From assembly GCF_945649885.1 (NCBI RefSeq), contig NZ_CALZFS010000009.1, forward strand, positions 1-41,038: DNA of 41,038 nt, in the 5' to 3' direction. Positions 27,489 to 36,026 of the stretch are shown in pieces. This DNA comes from an uncultured Corynebacterium sp. GTDB lineage: Bacteria > Actinomycetota > Actinomycetes > Mycobacteriales > Mycobacteriaceae. The notes below the pieces were generated by a model that was given only the letters and a program-made list of their open reading frames with translations, was not told where the DNA came from and did no database searches. How positions within the stretch are numbered: position 1 is the first letter of the stretch; each line of letters starts with the position of its first letter. The translations under genes and the position numbers were made by a program.

Positions 27489-30173
27489 TTAGAAACGACG
27501 TGCCCGGTTGGAACGCCACTCAATAACCAGTGAGGAGGCCAACATCAACACCGTGGCCGCCATCGGATGGATCAGACCCGCTGCAGCCAGGATCACCACG
27601 GTAATATTATAAAACCAGGCCAGGGCAATATTGGCATTGGCCAGACGCACATAACGGCGCGCCAATCGGAAGAGTTTGGGCACCGTGCTGATCTCATTGC
27701 GCAACATGATGACATCTGCTGCCGGATCATCAGAATCATCCCGGATCTCCGCGGGATCATCCACCTCCATGAGCACACCCACATCAGCCACGCGCAGTGA
27801 ATCCAACACTGACCCATCCCCCACCATCGCCACGGTGGAACCACGGGTGTGCACTGCACGGACAGCCTGGGGTTTCTTGTCCGGGGCAATGCCCGCCAGC
27901 ACATGGGTGATGCCCAGGCTGTCGGCGAAACGTCGGGCCACCGGGTAGGTGTCCCTGCTGAGCATCATGGTGTCAATGCCCTGATCCTCAAGCTCAATGA
28001 TCGCATCGGTGGTGTCGGGGCGTTCATCATCGTGCAGGGTGATCACTCCCCTGTCCTTGCCCTTCCACCGGACGATCAACGGGGCACCTCCGGAGACTGA
28101 GGCCGCAGCCAGGCGGGGACTGAGTTGGGAACGCACCTCCGTCATGGAACGCGGACGCCACAGCAGTGCCTCCACCGCCCTGGTCTGTATGGCCCCGTCG
28201 GGGCCGGTGAAGGGGATCTCGACTGTGGCCCGGAAGGCACCTTCCTGGGTGATCTCCACAGCACCGACCTCAATCCACTGCGGAATATGGTCGGATCCGG
28301 CATCACGGGCTTCACGTGCCGCACGGACCAGTGCCCGCGACACCGCATGTTCTGACTCCATGGCCAGAGCACCCGCGACACGCAGCACCAGTTCCGGATC
28401 CTCGCCTTTATCCGCGGTGATGGTTTCCACCGTCATCTGTCCATCAGTGAGTGTTCCCAGACGGTTGAAGATGACGGTGTCCACATCGTCGAGAACTCTC
28501 AGAGTCTCACCGGAGCTGACCAATACACCCCGGCGCGCGGCGGCTTCAATGGAGTTTCTGGTGGCCAGGGCTGTGGAGACGGCCAGGGATACCGGTCCCA
28601 CCCCGGCGAGGATGGACAGTGCTGTGATGAAGGCTGCGTTGATGTTGCCGGAGATCAATGCCCAGAGTATGAAGTCCACGATGGCCAGGGTGAAGGCCAC
28701 GGGTACGAGTGTGGCGGCTGATTTCAGGGAGGCCTGGTTGTGGCGGTTTTCTTTGACGGTGGCTTCGCGTACCCAGCGGTAGACGGCGGCGATGCGGGTG
28801 CGGTGTCCGGTGCGGACGGCCCGGACTTTGATCTCACTGTCCACGTTGAGGCTGCCGGCGAAAACCTTGCTCTGGACTTTCACGGGGTGATGATCTCGGC
28901 CCATGATGATGCTGGGGGCAATGCGTGATCCGCCACCGATGACCACGCCGTCCACGGGGATCATGGCTCCGGGTGGCACGATGACATCATCGTTGACGCG
29001 GACTTCCTGGATGGGGATCTGCAGTTTCTCCGGGATGCGGGTCATTTTGTGTTTCCGTACGACGGTGACCATGCTCTGTGGCTTGGCTTGGAGGTGTTCC
29101 AACTCCGCCAGGAGGCTGGACTGTGCTGATCTCCGGCTCAGGAGGCGGCCGCCGATGAGTAATACGGTGATGCCGCAGGCTACGTCGAAGAAGACTTCGC
29201 TTTCTGAGTGGACGCCGTGGTTGAAGGCGAACCAGGTGGGGTGTGATTGCCACCCTGGGTCTCCTGACGGGGTGAAGATCAGTATGGCCAGTGACCACGT
29301 GTAGGCGGTGAAGATGGCCAGGGAGCTGGTGGCGTCCAGGGCGGAAAGTCCGCGGCGCACCCCTCCTGCGGCAGCGCGGTGGAAGGGCCAGGCACCCCAG
29401 GTGACCACTGGTAATGCGATCAGGGCTGAGGCCCACTGCCAATAGTCAAACTGTAGTGGTGGGATGGAGGAGACCACCAGGACCAGCAATGCCAGGGGCA
29501 GACAGATCCAGAAGCGACGTGTGGTGATCAGTGCCCGGGCGGTGAACAACACATCTCCGGTGGTGCCTGGTTGGCCATCCCGGTTGAGGTTTTTATGCGC
29601 TGTGGAGATCCATCCGGCTTCGCGTGCCCGGAGCACACTGAGCATCTCTTCCCGGGCATGTCTACGAACCCTGGGACTGATCCCTGAGGAGCTCATCCGG
29701 CGCTGCCTGTTGCGGGTCATGGTCATGTCCAGGTTGGCGGCTGTACCGCCGGAATCTGACTTGAGGCGCTGCGCCCGACGTAACAACGATGAGGGGGTGA
29801 GATGTGCGTCCACTCCGAAACGGGCGAATACCTCCACCAGCTGATCCGGTCCCACTGTCTCCGGGGCGGAAATCCAGGCCATCGCGCTGGGATAGACCAT
29901 GGTAACCGTGACCCCGGGGATCTCCTCCAGGGTTTTTTCGATGGTGATCAGGGATGGTGCTCCATCCAGACCTTCCAGGTCGAAGGAAAATGACACCCTG
30001 CCACCGGCCAGGGGATCATCATCTTCATCCCCATGATGTGTGGATGCCACACCGACTCCAGCCTTGAGTGCTGCGGTTTTGGCATCGCTGATGGCATCCA
30101 CGACTGTGTCGTCCAGTTCAGTCACAGATCTGGCGGAGTCCGGCACCGGTGTTTTTTTGGCTTTGTCTTTCAC
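27489..30173 (-). CDS. Degenerate P1B-like P-type ATPase (probable pseudoenzyme)
   Basis: Fold-level alignment to heavy-metal P-type ATPases by eye, but DKTGT->NRLGT, CPC->GPV, TGES->MGRD, SEHP->SEHA, TGDN->LSRD, GDGxND->GDGSVLD; GTG start 30173 with SD GGAAAGGAAGG. Confidence 0.85.
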   Translation of the reverse strand: MKDKAKKTPVPDSARSVTELDDTVVDAISDAKTAALKAGVGVASTHHGDEDDDPLAGGRVSFSFDLEGLDGAPSLITIEKTLEEIPGVTVTMVYPSAMAWISAPETVGPDQLVEVFARFGVDAHLTPSSLLRRAQRLKSDSGGTAANLDMTMTRNRQRRMSSSGISPRVRRHAREEMLSVLRAREAGWISTAHKNLNRDGQPGTTGDVLFTARALITTRRFWICLPLALLVLVVSSIPPLQFDYWQWASALIALPVVTWGAWPFHRAAAGGVRRGLSALDATSSLAIFTAYTWSLAILIFTPSGDPGWQSHPTWFAFNHGVHSESEVFFDVACGITVLLIGGRLLSRRSAQSSLLAELEHLQAKPQSMVTVVRKHKMTRIPEKLQIPIQEVRVNDDVIVPPGAMIPVDGVVIGGGSRIAPSIIMGRDHHPVKVQSKVFAGSLNVDSEIKVRAVRTGHRTRIAAVYRWVREATVKENRHNQASLKSAATLVPVAFTLAIVDFILWALISGNINAAFITALSILAGVGPVSLAVSTALATRNSIEAAARRGVLVSSGETLRVLDDVDTVIFNRLGTLTDGQMTVETITADKGEDPELVLRVAGALAMESEHAVSRALVRAAREARDAGSDHIPQWIEVGAVEITQEGAFRATVEIPFTGPDGAIQTRAVEALLWRPRSMTEVRSQLSPRLAAASVSGGAPLIVRWKGKDRGVITLHDDERPDTTDAIIELEDQGIDTMMLSRDTYPVARRFADSLGITHVLAGIAPDKKPQAVRAVHTRGSTVAMVGDGSVLDSLRVADVGVLMEVDDPAEIRDDSDDPAADVIMLRNEISTVPKLFRLARRYVRLANANIALAWFYNITVVILAAAGLIHPMAATVLMLASSLVIEWRSNRARRF

Positions 30174-30189
30174 GGCAGTCGGCCTTCCT

Positions 30190-30216
30190 TTCCTGCAGTT
30201 CCTGCAGTTCCTGCAG
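30190..30216. repeat. Three perfect 9-bp tandem repeats (TTCCTGCAG x3)
   Basis: Read directly at 30190-30198, 30199-30207 and 30208-30216. Confidence 0.97.
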
Positions 30217-30683
30217 TGTCCTTCCCTGGTGAAGAAAGAAGGCTCAGGTCTTGAAGCTGTGCCCAAAGTATAGAGCTCTCAACGCAGCCATCCCCACACC
30301 TGAGTTCAGGAACTGCTGTCCGGAGGGAGGTTCTTCCTGTCAGTGCCCGACTCTTGAAAGGCCTTTAGCCAGGGTGGTGGTGCGACAGGCCGCCTCCAGC
30401 CTCTCAAGGCGTTGCGGGGTGGGGAAAGAATTCCCTGAGGGGAGGCACCTGGATGAGTGCTTGAACGGCAAGATGGAGTGTTGTCATTTTTCCGGTCAGG
30501 GGTGCAGGATCTCACCACGTCCAGGGCTGGGTGAGAAGGCGGTGTCGAGAAATAACACCTCGCCCCCCCCCCACCTGCTGCGTGTGCACGAGAGCATTAC
30601 GCGCAACGTAAGACAGCACAAATCCCCCTTCCCTGGTGAGCGCCGCGGGGAAAGAGGATCAGGTTTTTAAGAAACCAGCAAAC

Positions 30684-31184
30684 CTATTTTTTCATCTTCT
30701 TGGCGCGGTGGTTCTCCTCAACCAGGTCGCTCACGGCAGGTCGGAAGAGGAGGAGGGTGGCAAAGGCCACCAGAATGGCGATCACTGCCAGGGAGGGGCC
30801 ACCGGCGCGGGTGACAAAGGAGAGCAGGTCAACCAGAACCACCAGCAGGGAGAGTGCCAGCAGGAATCGTCGGATGTTTTTTCCACTACGGGCAACTTGG
30901 GAGGCCAGTGCCACGATCGCCACGCCTGCCAGTCCGTTGAGAGAGCCGATGAACTTCTGGTTGGTCACCACCACATCCATGTAGTCAGCATCCACATCTT
31001 CCGGTCCGGTGTAGCCGGCGGTGAACATGACCAATGCAGTCAGGATCATGAGGACGGCGGTGCCCAGGTAGATGCCGAAGGACCATTTCAGGGCGGTGGG
31101 GATGCCCGGGTTGTCGCCGGTGTTGTGGGGGCGGCGGTTGATGTCATCGCCACCGGATGCTGGTGTGGGGAACATGCTGGGCAT
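30684..31184 (-). CDS. Uncharacterised 4-TM membrane protein
   Basis: 166 aa with four hydrophobic segments; in heme gene block. Confidence 0.8.
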   Translation of the reverse strand: MPSMFPTPASGGDDINRRPHNTGDNPGIPTALKWSFGIYLGTAVLMILTALVMFTAGYTGPEDVDADYMDVVVTNQKFIGSLNGLAGVAIVALASQVARSGKNIRRFLLALSLLVVLVDLLSFVTRAGGPSLAVIAILVAFATLLLFRPAVSDLVEENHRAKKMKK

Positions 31185-31242
31185 GGTTGTGGGAACTCCC
31201 GATGGTTATGAGTAGCTATGAAATGAGGATAAAAACTGTGAA

Positions 31243-31842
31243 TTATTTCTCACGGTTTTGTGGCAGGCGTGGGCCGATCCATTCGATGACTTCTGGTTGG
31301 CGTGCCAGCATGTAGGCGATGACTCCGGCGACGGCCAGCAGGATCTGGATGGATCCGTCGATGGCGTAGAGCGCCACGGGGACGTCATTGGAGGGGTTGG
31401 CCAGGAAGAGCAGCAGGGCGCGGAAGACGAAGAAGAAGGTGAAGATCGTCAGGAGCAGGAATGCGGTGGGCATTTTCTTGCTCTTGTTGTTGACCATGAT
31501 GATCATCCAGGCGAGCACACCGACGATGGCCAGGTTGATCAGTCCCATCAGCAGGGTGGCAACGGTGACGGTGGAGTTGATCATCGCATCCGACATGGTG
31601 TCGGTGGCGCTTTGTTCCCGGGCGGCGGCGCGCATCGCGGCGGGGTCGATCAGCCCCATGATCACGTTGAGAATCTGATGCACCAGTTCCAGGATCACCA
31701 TCACTGACCACAGCTGGATGATCTGCCGGAGGGTTTCCGGCTTCTTGTTTTCTCCGGAAGCCCCAGAAGCTCCAGGGCCCTCCTGTCCAGAGGTTGATGA
31801 TGATGGTGGAACTGGGGTGTGGTGTCTGCTCGGCGTGCTCAT
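31243..31842 (-). CDS. Uncharacterised 4-TM membrane protein
   Basis: 199 aa, Pro/Ser-rich N-terminus then four hydrophobic segments; same topology as the downstream neighbour. Confidence 0.8.
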   Translation of the reverse strand: MSTPSRHHTPVPPSSSTSGQEGPGASGASGENKKPETLRQIIQLWSVMVILELVHQILNVIMGLIDPAAMRAAAREQSATDTMSDAMINSTVTVATLLMGLINLAIVGVLAWMIIMVNNKSKKMPTAFLLLTIFTFFFVFRALLLFLANPSNDVPVALYAIDGSIQILLAVAGVIAYMLARQPEVIEWIGPRLPQNREK

Positions 31843-31864
31843 AGGGTTCCTAGTTTAGCGTGCT

Positions 31865-32878
31865 CTAACGCTGGTTCAGCTTCTGTGCTGCATCCAGGGC
31901 GAAGTAGGTGAGGATCTGGTTGGCTCCGGCACGTTTGATGGAGATCAGTGATTCCATCATCACGGCGTCTGTGTCCACCCAGCCATTGCTGCCGGCAGCC
32001 TTGATCATCGCGTATTCACCAGAGACCTGGTACGCGGCAACAGGGACCGGGGACATCTCAGCCACGCGGGCCAGCACGTCCAGGTAGGGCAGGGCCGGCT
32101 TGACCATGACCATGTCTGCCCCCTCAGCGATGTCCAGTTCCACCTCGAGGAGGGATTCCCGCAGGTTGGCGGGATCCTGCTGGTAGGTGTGGCGGTCGCC
32201 TTCCAGGGAAGAGCCGACGGCTTCGCGGAAAGGCCCGAAGAAAGCGGAGGCGTATTTAGCGGAGTAAGCCATGATGGCCACGTCCTGGAAGCCTTCGGCG
32301 TCAAGGGCGGAGCGGATGGCGGCGATCTGGCCGTCCATCATGCCCGAGGGGCTGACGATGTGGGCACCGGCGCGGGCCTGGGCCACGGCCATCTGCTGGT
32401 AGAGGGGCAGGGTGGCGTCATTGTCCACCACGATCTCGCCGTGGCGGTCGGTGCGCACCACACCGCAGTGGCCGTGGTCGGTGAATTCATCCAGACAGGT
32501 ATCGGACATGATCATGATGTCATCGCCGAATTCCTTGCGCACGGCTGCCAGGGCGCGGTTGAGCACGCCGTCCGGGTTCCAGGACTGGGAGCCATCGCCG
32601 TCCTTGTCGGAGTCCAGTGGGACACCGAAAAGGTCCACGGAGCGGATACCGGCATCCAGTGCTTCCTGGATGGTGCGCAGCAGGGAGTCATGGGTGTGCT
32701 GGTAGACACCGGGCATGGAGGAAATCTCGCGGGCCTCATCCAGGCCATCGGCGACGAACATCGGCAGGATGAGATCGGCTGGGCGCAGTGAGGTTTCTGC
32801 CACCAGTTCACGCATGGCCGGGTTGGAGCGCAGGCGGCGTGGGCGGCGGATCAGGTGCTGGCTGTAATCAGAAGACAT
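31865..32878 (-). CDS. hemB: Delta-aminolevulinic acid dehydratase (porphobilinogen synthase)
   Basis: [75 protein letters not shown]; start taken at 32878 ([14 protein letters not shown]), ORF extends to 32920. Confidence 0.95.
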   Translation of the reverse strand: MSSDYSQHLIRRPRRLRSNPAMRELVAETSLRPADLILPMFVADGLDEAREISSMPGVYQHTHDSLLRTIQEALDAGIRSVDLFGVPLDSDKDGDGSQSWNPDGVLNRALAAVRKEFGDDIMIMSDTCLDEFTDHGHCGVVRTDRHGEIVVDNDATLPLYQQMAVAQARAGAHIVSPSGMMDGQIAAIRSALDAEGFQDVAIMAYSAKYASAFFGPFREAVGSSLEGDRHTYQQDPANLRESLLEVELDIAEGADMVMVKPALPYLDVLARVAEMSPVPVAAYQVSGEYAMIKAAGSNGWVDTDAVMMESLISIKRAGANQILTYFALDAAQKLNQR

Positions 32879-32915
32879 GGAAGGGGAACGGCCTTTCTCA
32901 GTAAACAAGCTTTGT

Positions 32916-32943
32916 CTCACATCATAGGCCTCACATCATAGGC
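32916..32943. repeat. 14-bp perfect tandem duplication carrying a TATGAT hexamer (minus strand) upstream of hemB
   Basis: CTCACATCATAGGC x2 (minus strand GCCTATGATGTGAG x2). Confidence 0.9.
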
Positions 32944-33373
32944 TTAGGTGCGTTGCAGCTGAGCTGTGGAGACCAGCAGGAACTGGGTGCAGAAACTCTC
33001 CAGCTGTCCCTTTTCACAGGCTTCAGAGAAACGCTTGCCCACCACCACGGTGTGGGGCAGGAGTACACATCGGTGCTATCTGCAGCGCGTGCCCAGATGG
33101 CCAGATCCCTGCCGTAGTCATCGGTGATGACCACCCCCACTCCATACCCAGTTGTGAGCGTAGGTACTCCCCCACGACCACGCCGAACATCTGCTGGAGG
33201 GGGGTGGGGTCGATTTCCTCCCCACCCAGTGCTGCGCTGTACTGGTCGACGGTGTCTGCAAAGTCTGCGTAGAGCTGGGGTGCGTCGGAAGCGACACCAG
33301 CCTCCCGCGCGGCGCGCAGGAGGCTGGTGATCCACCCGGAGGTATCTCTGGGGTCGGGCTGCTGGATATTCAT
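32944..33373 (-). pseudogene. Frameshifted gene for a conserved hypothetical protein between hemD and hemB
   Basis: Coherent protein only if three frames are joined: MNIQQPDPRDTSGWITSLLRAAREAG...RSQLGMEWG / VVITDDYGRDLAIWARAADSTDVYS / LPHTVVVGKRFSEACEKGQLESFCTQFLLVSTAQLQRT*. Confidence 0.72.
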
Positions 33374-33388
33374 GCCCGCCCACTTTAT

Positions 33389-35173
33389 TTAAGAGACTTT
33401 ACGACGCCTGCGTTTCTTGCGTGGCGGTGGCAGTTCGCCCTTGGCACGCAGGTCGGAGACGTGCTCCGCCAGGGCGTCGACAAGGTCGGGAACCTCGGCG
33501 ATCTCCGGCATGACATCCACGCGCAGCCCCAGTTCACGGGCGGTGTCAGCGGTCATCGGCCCGATGCAGGCGATGATGGTGCGTGCATGGGGCTTGCCGG
33601 CGATGCCGACCAGGTTGCGCACGGTGGATGAGGAGGTGAAGCACACTGCGTCGAATCCGCCGGACTTGATCATGTCGCGGATATCAGCGCTTGGTGGTGC
33701 GGCGCGGACGGTGCGGTAGGCGACAACATCATCGACTTCCCAGCCGAGTTCAACCAGGCCGTCGACAAGCACATCGGTGGCGATGTCAGCACGGGGCAGC
33801 AGGACGCGGCCCACTGGATCCAGTTCTTCGACGTATTCCGGGAAGACGTCGACGATGCCCTGGGCGTTCTGGCGGGTGCGCGGTGGCAACAGTTCCGGGG
33901 TGATACCCAGCGCGCGGATCTCCGCGGCGGTCTTCTCACCGACGGCGGCGATGCGGACGCCGGCGAAGGATCGGGAATCCAGGCCGAATTCGGTGATCAT
34001 GTCCCAGACGGCGCGCACAGCATTAACGCTGGTGAGCACGACCCACTGGTAGCGGCCCTCCACGATGCCCTTGATGGCGCGTTCCATCTGGGCCGGATTG
34101 CGTGGTGGCTCCACGGAGATGGTCGGCACCTCCTGCGGGATCGCACCGTGGGTGGCCAGGCGGGTGCTCATGATGGCAGCCTGTGGCTTGGCACGGGGCA
34201 CCAGCACACGCCACCCATAAAGCGCGCGGTTTTCCCACCAGGAGTACTTGGCGCGGTCATCGACACCACGGCCAAGGGTGACGACAAGTGGGCCGGGCAG
34301 TTCTGCATCCAGCTTGGCCAGGGCACCGAGGGTGGTGTCATGGGTGCGCTGCATACGGGTGGTGCCGTGGACGGTGACAGAGACCGGCAGGTCCAGTGGC
34401 ATATCGCGGGCCTTGAGTTCCGTGGCGATACTGACCAGGTCCTCGGCGCGGGCCTGGAGCACCAGTGGCTGCGGGGCGCTGGCCAGCTGATCCCAGTCCA
34501 CACCGTTACGGCTGACATCAGTCTCGGTGTAGGTAGAGCCCAGGGCGATGCCGGCGAAGGCCGGGACGGTGGCAGGCAGGGACATGCCGGGCACAACCTG
34601 GAATTCCATGCCGGCTTCAGAAACAGCGGTGATCTCCGCCAGCGTGGCATCACTGCTCAGTGGGTTGCCGGTGACCAGGCGGATGACATCTCCGCCCTTG
34701 GCCAGTTCCTCAGACAGCAGCTCAGCGATGCGCTGGGGATCGGTATCTTCAACTTCGATGATCTCTGCGGCAGTCGGTGGTGCTGGGCGTGCCGGCCTGC
34801 GGCGGGCACCGCTTTCCTTGGCTTCAGCACAGATGCGCTCATATTCATCGGCGGCGGCCTGGAGTTTCTCCTCCGGCACGGGCAGTTCAGCAGCGACAAA
34901 ATCACGGACACCATCAAGTACCTGAGCGTCGGTAACGGCGCGGACAGTATGACCCAGCACCTCGCGGGCGCGAACAGTCAACAGATCCGGATTGCCCGGC
35001 CCTGCTCCAACAAAGATGACCCTGCCTGGAATTAACTCTTCCGCGACGTCGTCATTAGACACGACTGTCACAAGCCGGCGGGGAGCGTGCGTTTCAACCC
35101 CGGTGGTATCGAGAACCTGGCTGGTCTCGATCCCGGTGGTATCAGCCATTTCGGCCTTTTGGGCGATAGTCAT
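33389..35173 (-). CDS. hemD: Uroporphyrinogen-III synthase with N-terminal SUMT-like (methyltransferase) domain
   Basis: N-term RVIFVGAGPGNPDLLTVRAREVL; C-term LLPRADIATDVLVDGLVELGWEVDDVVAYRTVRAAPP...FDAVCFTSSSTVRNLVGIAGKPHARTIIACIGPMTADTARELGL; start uncertain (35233 or 35173). Confidence 0.93.
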   Translation of the reverse strand: MTIAQKAEMADTTGIETSQVLDTTGVETHAPRRLVTVVSNDDVAEELIPGRVIFVGAGPGNPDLLTVRAREVLGHTVRAVTDAQVLDGVRDFVAAELPVPEEKLQAAADEYERICAEAKESGARRRPARPAPPTAAEIIEVEDTDPQRIAELLSEELAKGGDVIRLVTGNPLSSDATLAEITAVSEAGMEFQVVPGMSLPATVPAFAGIALGSTYTETDVSRNGVDWDQLASAPQPLVLQARAEDLVSIATELKARDMPLDLPVSVTVHGTTRMQRTHDTTLGALAKLDAELPGPLVVTLGRGVDDRAKYSWWENRALYGWRVLVPRAKPQAAIMSTRLATHGAIPQEVPTISVEPPRNPAQMERAIKGIVEGRYQWVVLTSVNAVRAVWDMITEFGLDSRSFAGVRIAAVGEKTAAEIRALGITPELLPPRTRQNAQGIVDVFPEYVEELDPVGRVLLPRADIATDVLVDGLVELGWEVDDVVAYRTVRAAPPSADIRDMIKSGGFDAVCFTSSSTVRNLVGIAGKPHARTIIACIGPMTADTARELGLRVDVMPEIAEVPDLVDALAEHVSDLRAKGELPPPRKKRRRRKVS

Positions 35174-35689
35174 CAATATCTTTTCTAGTTCTTGTCTCGA
35201 CAACAACCAACGCTCACCAACCACCGGCAACAATCATCCTTAAGAGTTTCGCGTGTGAGGCGGAAAGGACACTGCCGGTAGGTGATGAACACTGACCGTT
35301 TTCGGATTAGGACGTAACTGGTCGGCGCACAAATTCACGCCCGCTTCAAGCTGTGTGGGCGGTCCCTTCACATGGGGATCCGCAACTGATGTGGTCAAAA
35401 GCGACCACCCGCTTGAGGGGCGTTCACCGTGTGGTATATACACGATAATTCAGTGTCGGCGTTTTACGAAAACGTGTCGCTTTCCACCTTTCCCCACCAC
35501 CATGCCATCCAGCCCACAGAACAACCCCACCCCATGGGACGGATTGACGGGAAGATTTTAAAAAAGGGGTGGTTTATCCAGCTCAACACCTTCTCCCACC
35601 TTCCCCACACCCCAGATGGTGATGCGAGCTGCACTGCCTGTGATCGCGTTCCACAGACGGTACAACTTCATGGAGAGCACTCCCCCTAA

Positions 35690-35716
35690 AAAGGCTCTCG
35701 CACCCCCACGAGGGCC
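35690..35716 (-). terminator. Minus-strand intrinsic terminator with no annotated upstream gene
   Basis: Minus strand GGCCCTCG-TGGGGGTG-CGAGAGCC followed by TTTTT. Confidence 0.65.
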
Positions 35717-35782
35717 ATGAAGGTCTCAGAAAAGGGGACGGGCAGAGGCAACCTCACAGGGGGCGACACACCCCTTGAAAAA

Positions 35783-35846
35783 CGTTCGATGGGGGTACTG
35801 ATGTGCGGGAAGCGAACTTCTGCTGCGTGCACACCAGTCCCCCATC
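35783..35846 (-). ncRNA. Strong hairpin; possible part of a small RNA or leader
   Basis: Minus strand GATGGGGG-ACTG-G-TGTGC ... GCACA-T-CAGT-A-CCCCCATC (17 paired positions, one bulge, one mismatch) followed by GAACGTTTTTC. Confidence 0.4.
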
Positions 35847-36026
35847 CAGCACTTTTCCGCCACCCCCACACCACACCACAGCATTGGTGAGGGGTAACCC
35901 ACCCATGACCCTAAGTGTCATGTGCCACACTGTCGCCCATGTATTGCATTGCAGATAGCAGGACTGCGCATTGAAGTCCTCTCGTGCTGTCTGCCTGTTC
36001 TCCCCTTGTAGATAGGAGCCTTGTCC

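Noticed and set aside
30350-30410. Cobalamin riboswitch in the pseudo-ATPase leader
   Set aside because: A GCACTGACAGGAAG-like string resembles part of the B12 box but the rest of the consensus is absent; needs Infernal
30251-30670. Plus-strand 139-aa ORF in the leader of the pseudo-ATPase
   Set aside because: Contains the poly-C tract, low-complexity composition and no SD; unlikely coding
35915-35940. Possible GlxR (CRP-like) site AGTGTCATGTGCCACACT upstream of the BenE-like gene
   Set aside because: Only about 7/10 matches to TGTGA-N6-TCACA; too weak without a matrix scan
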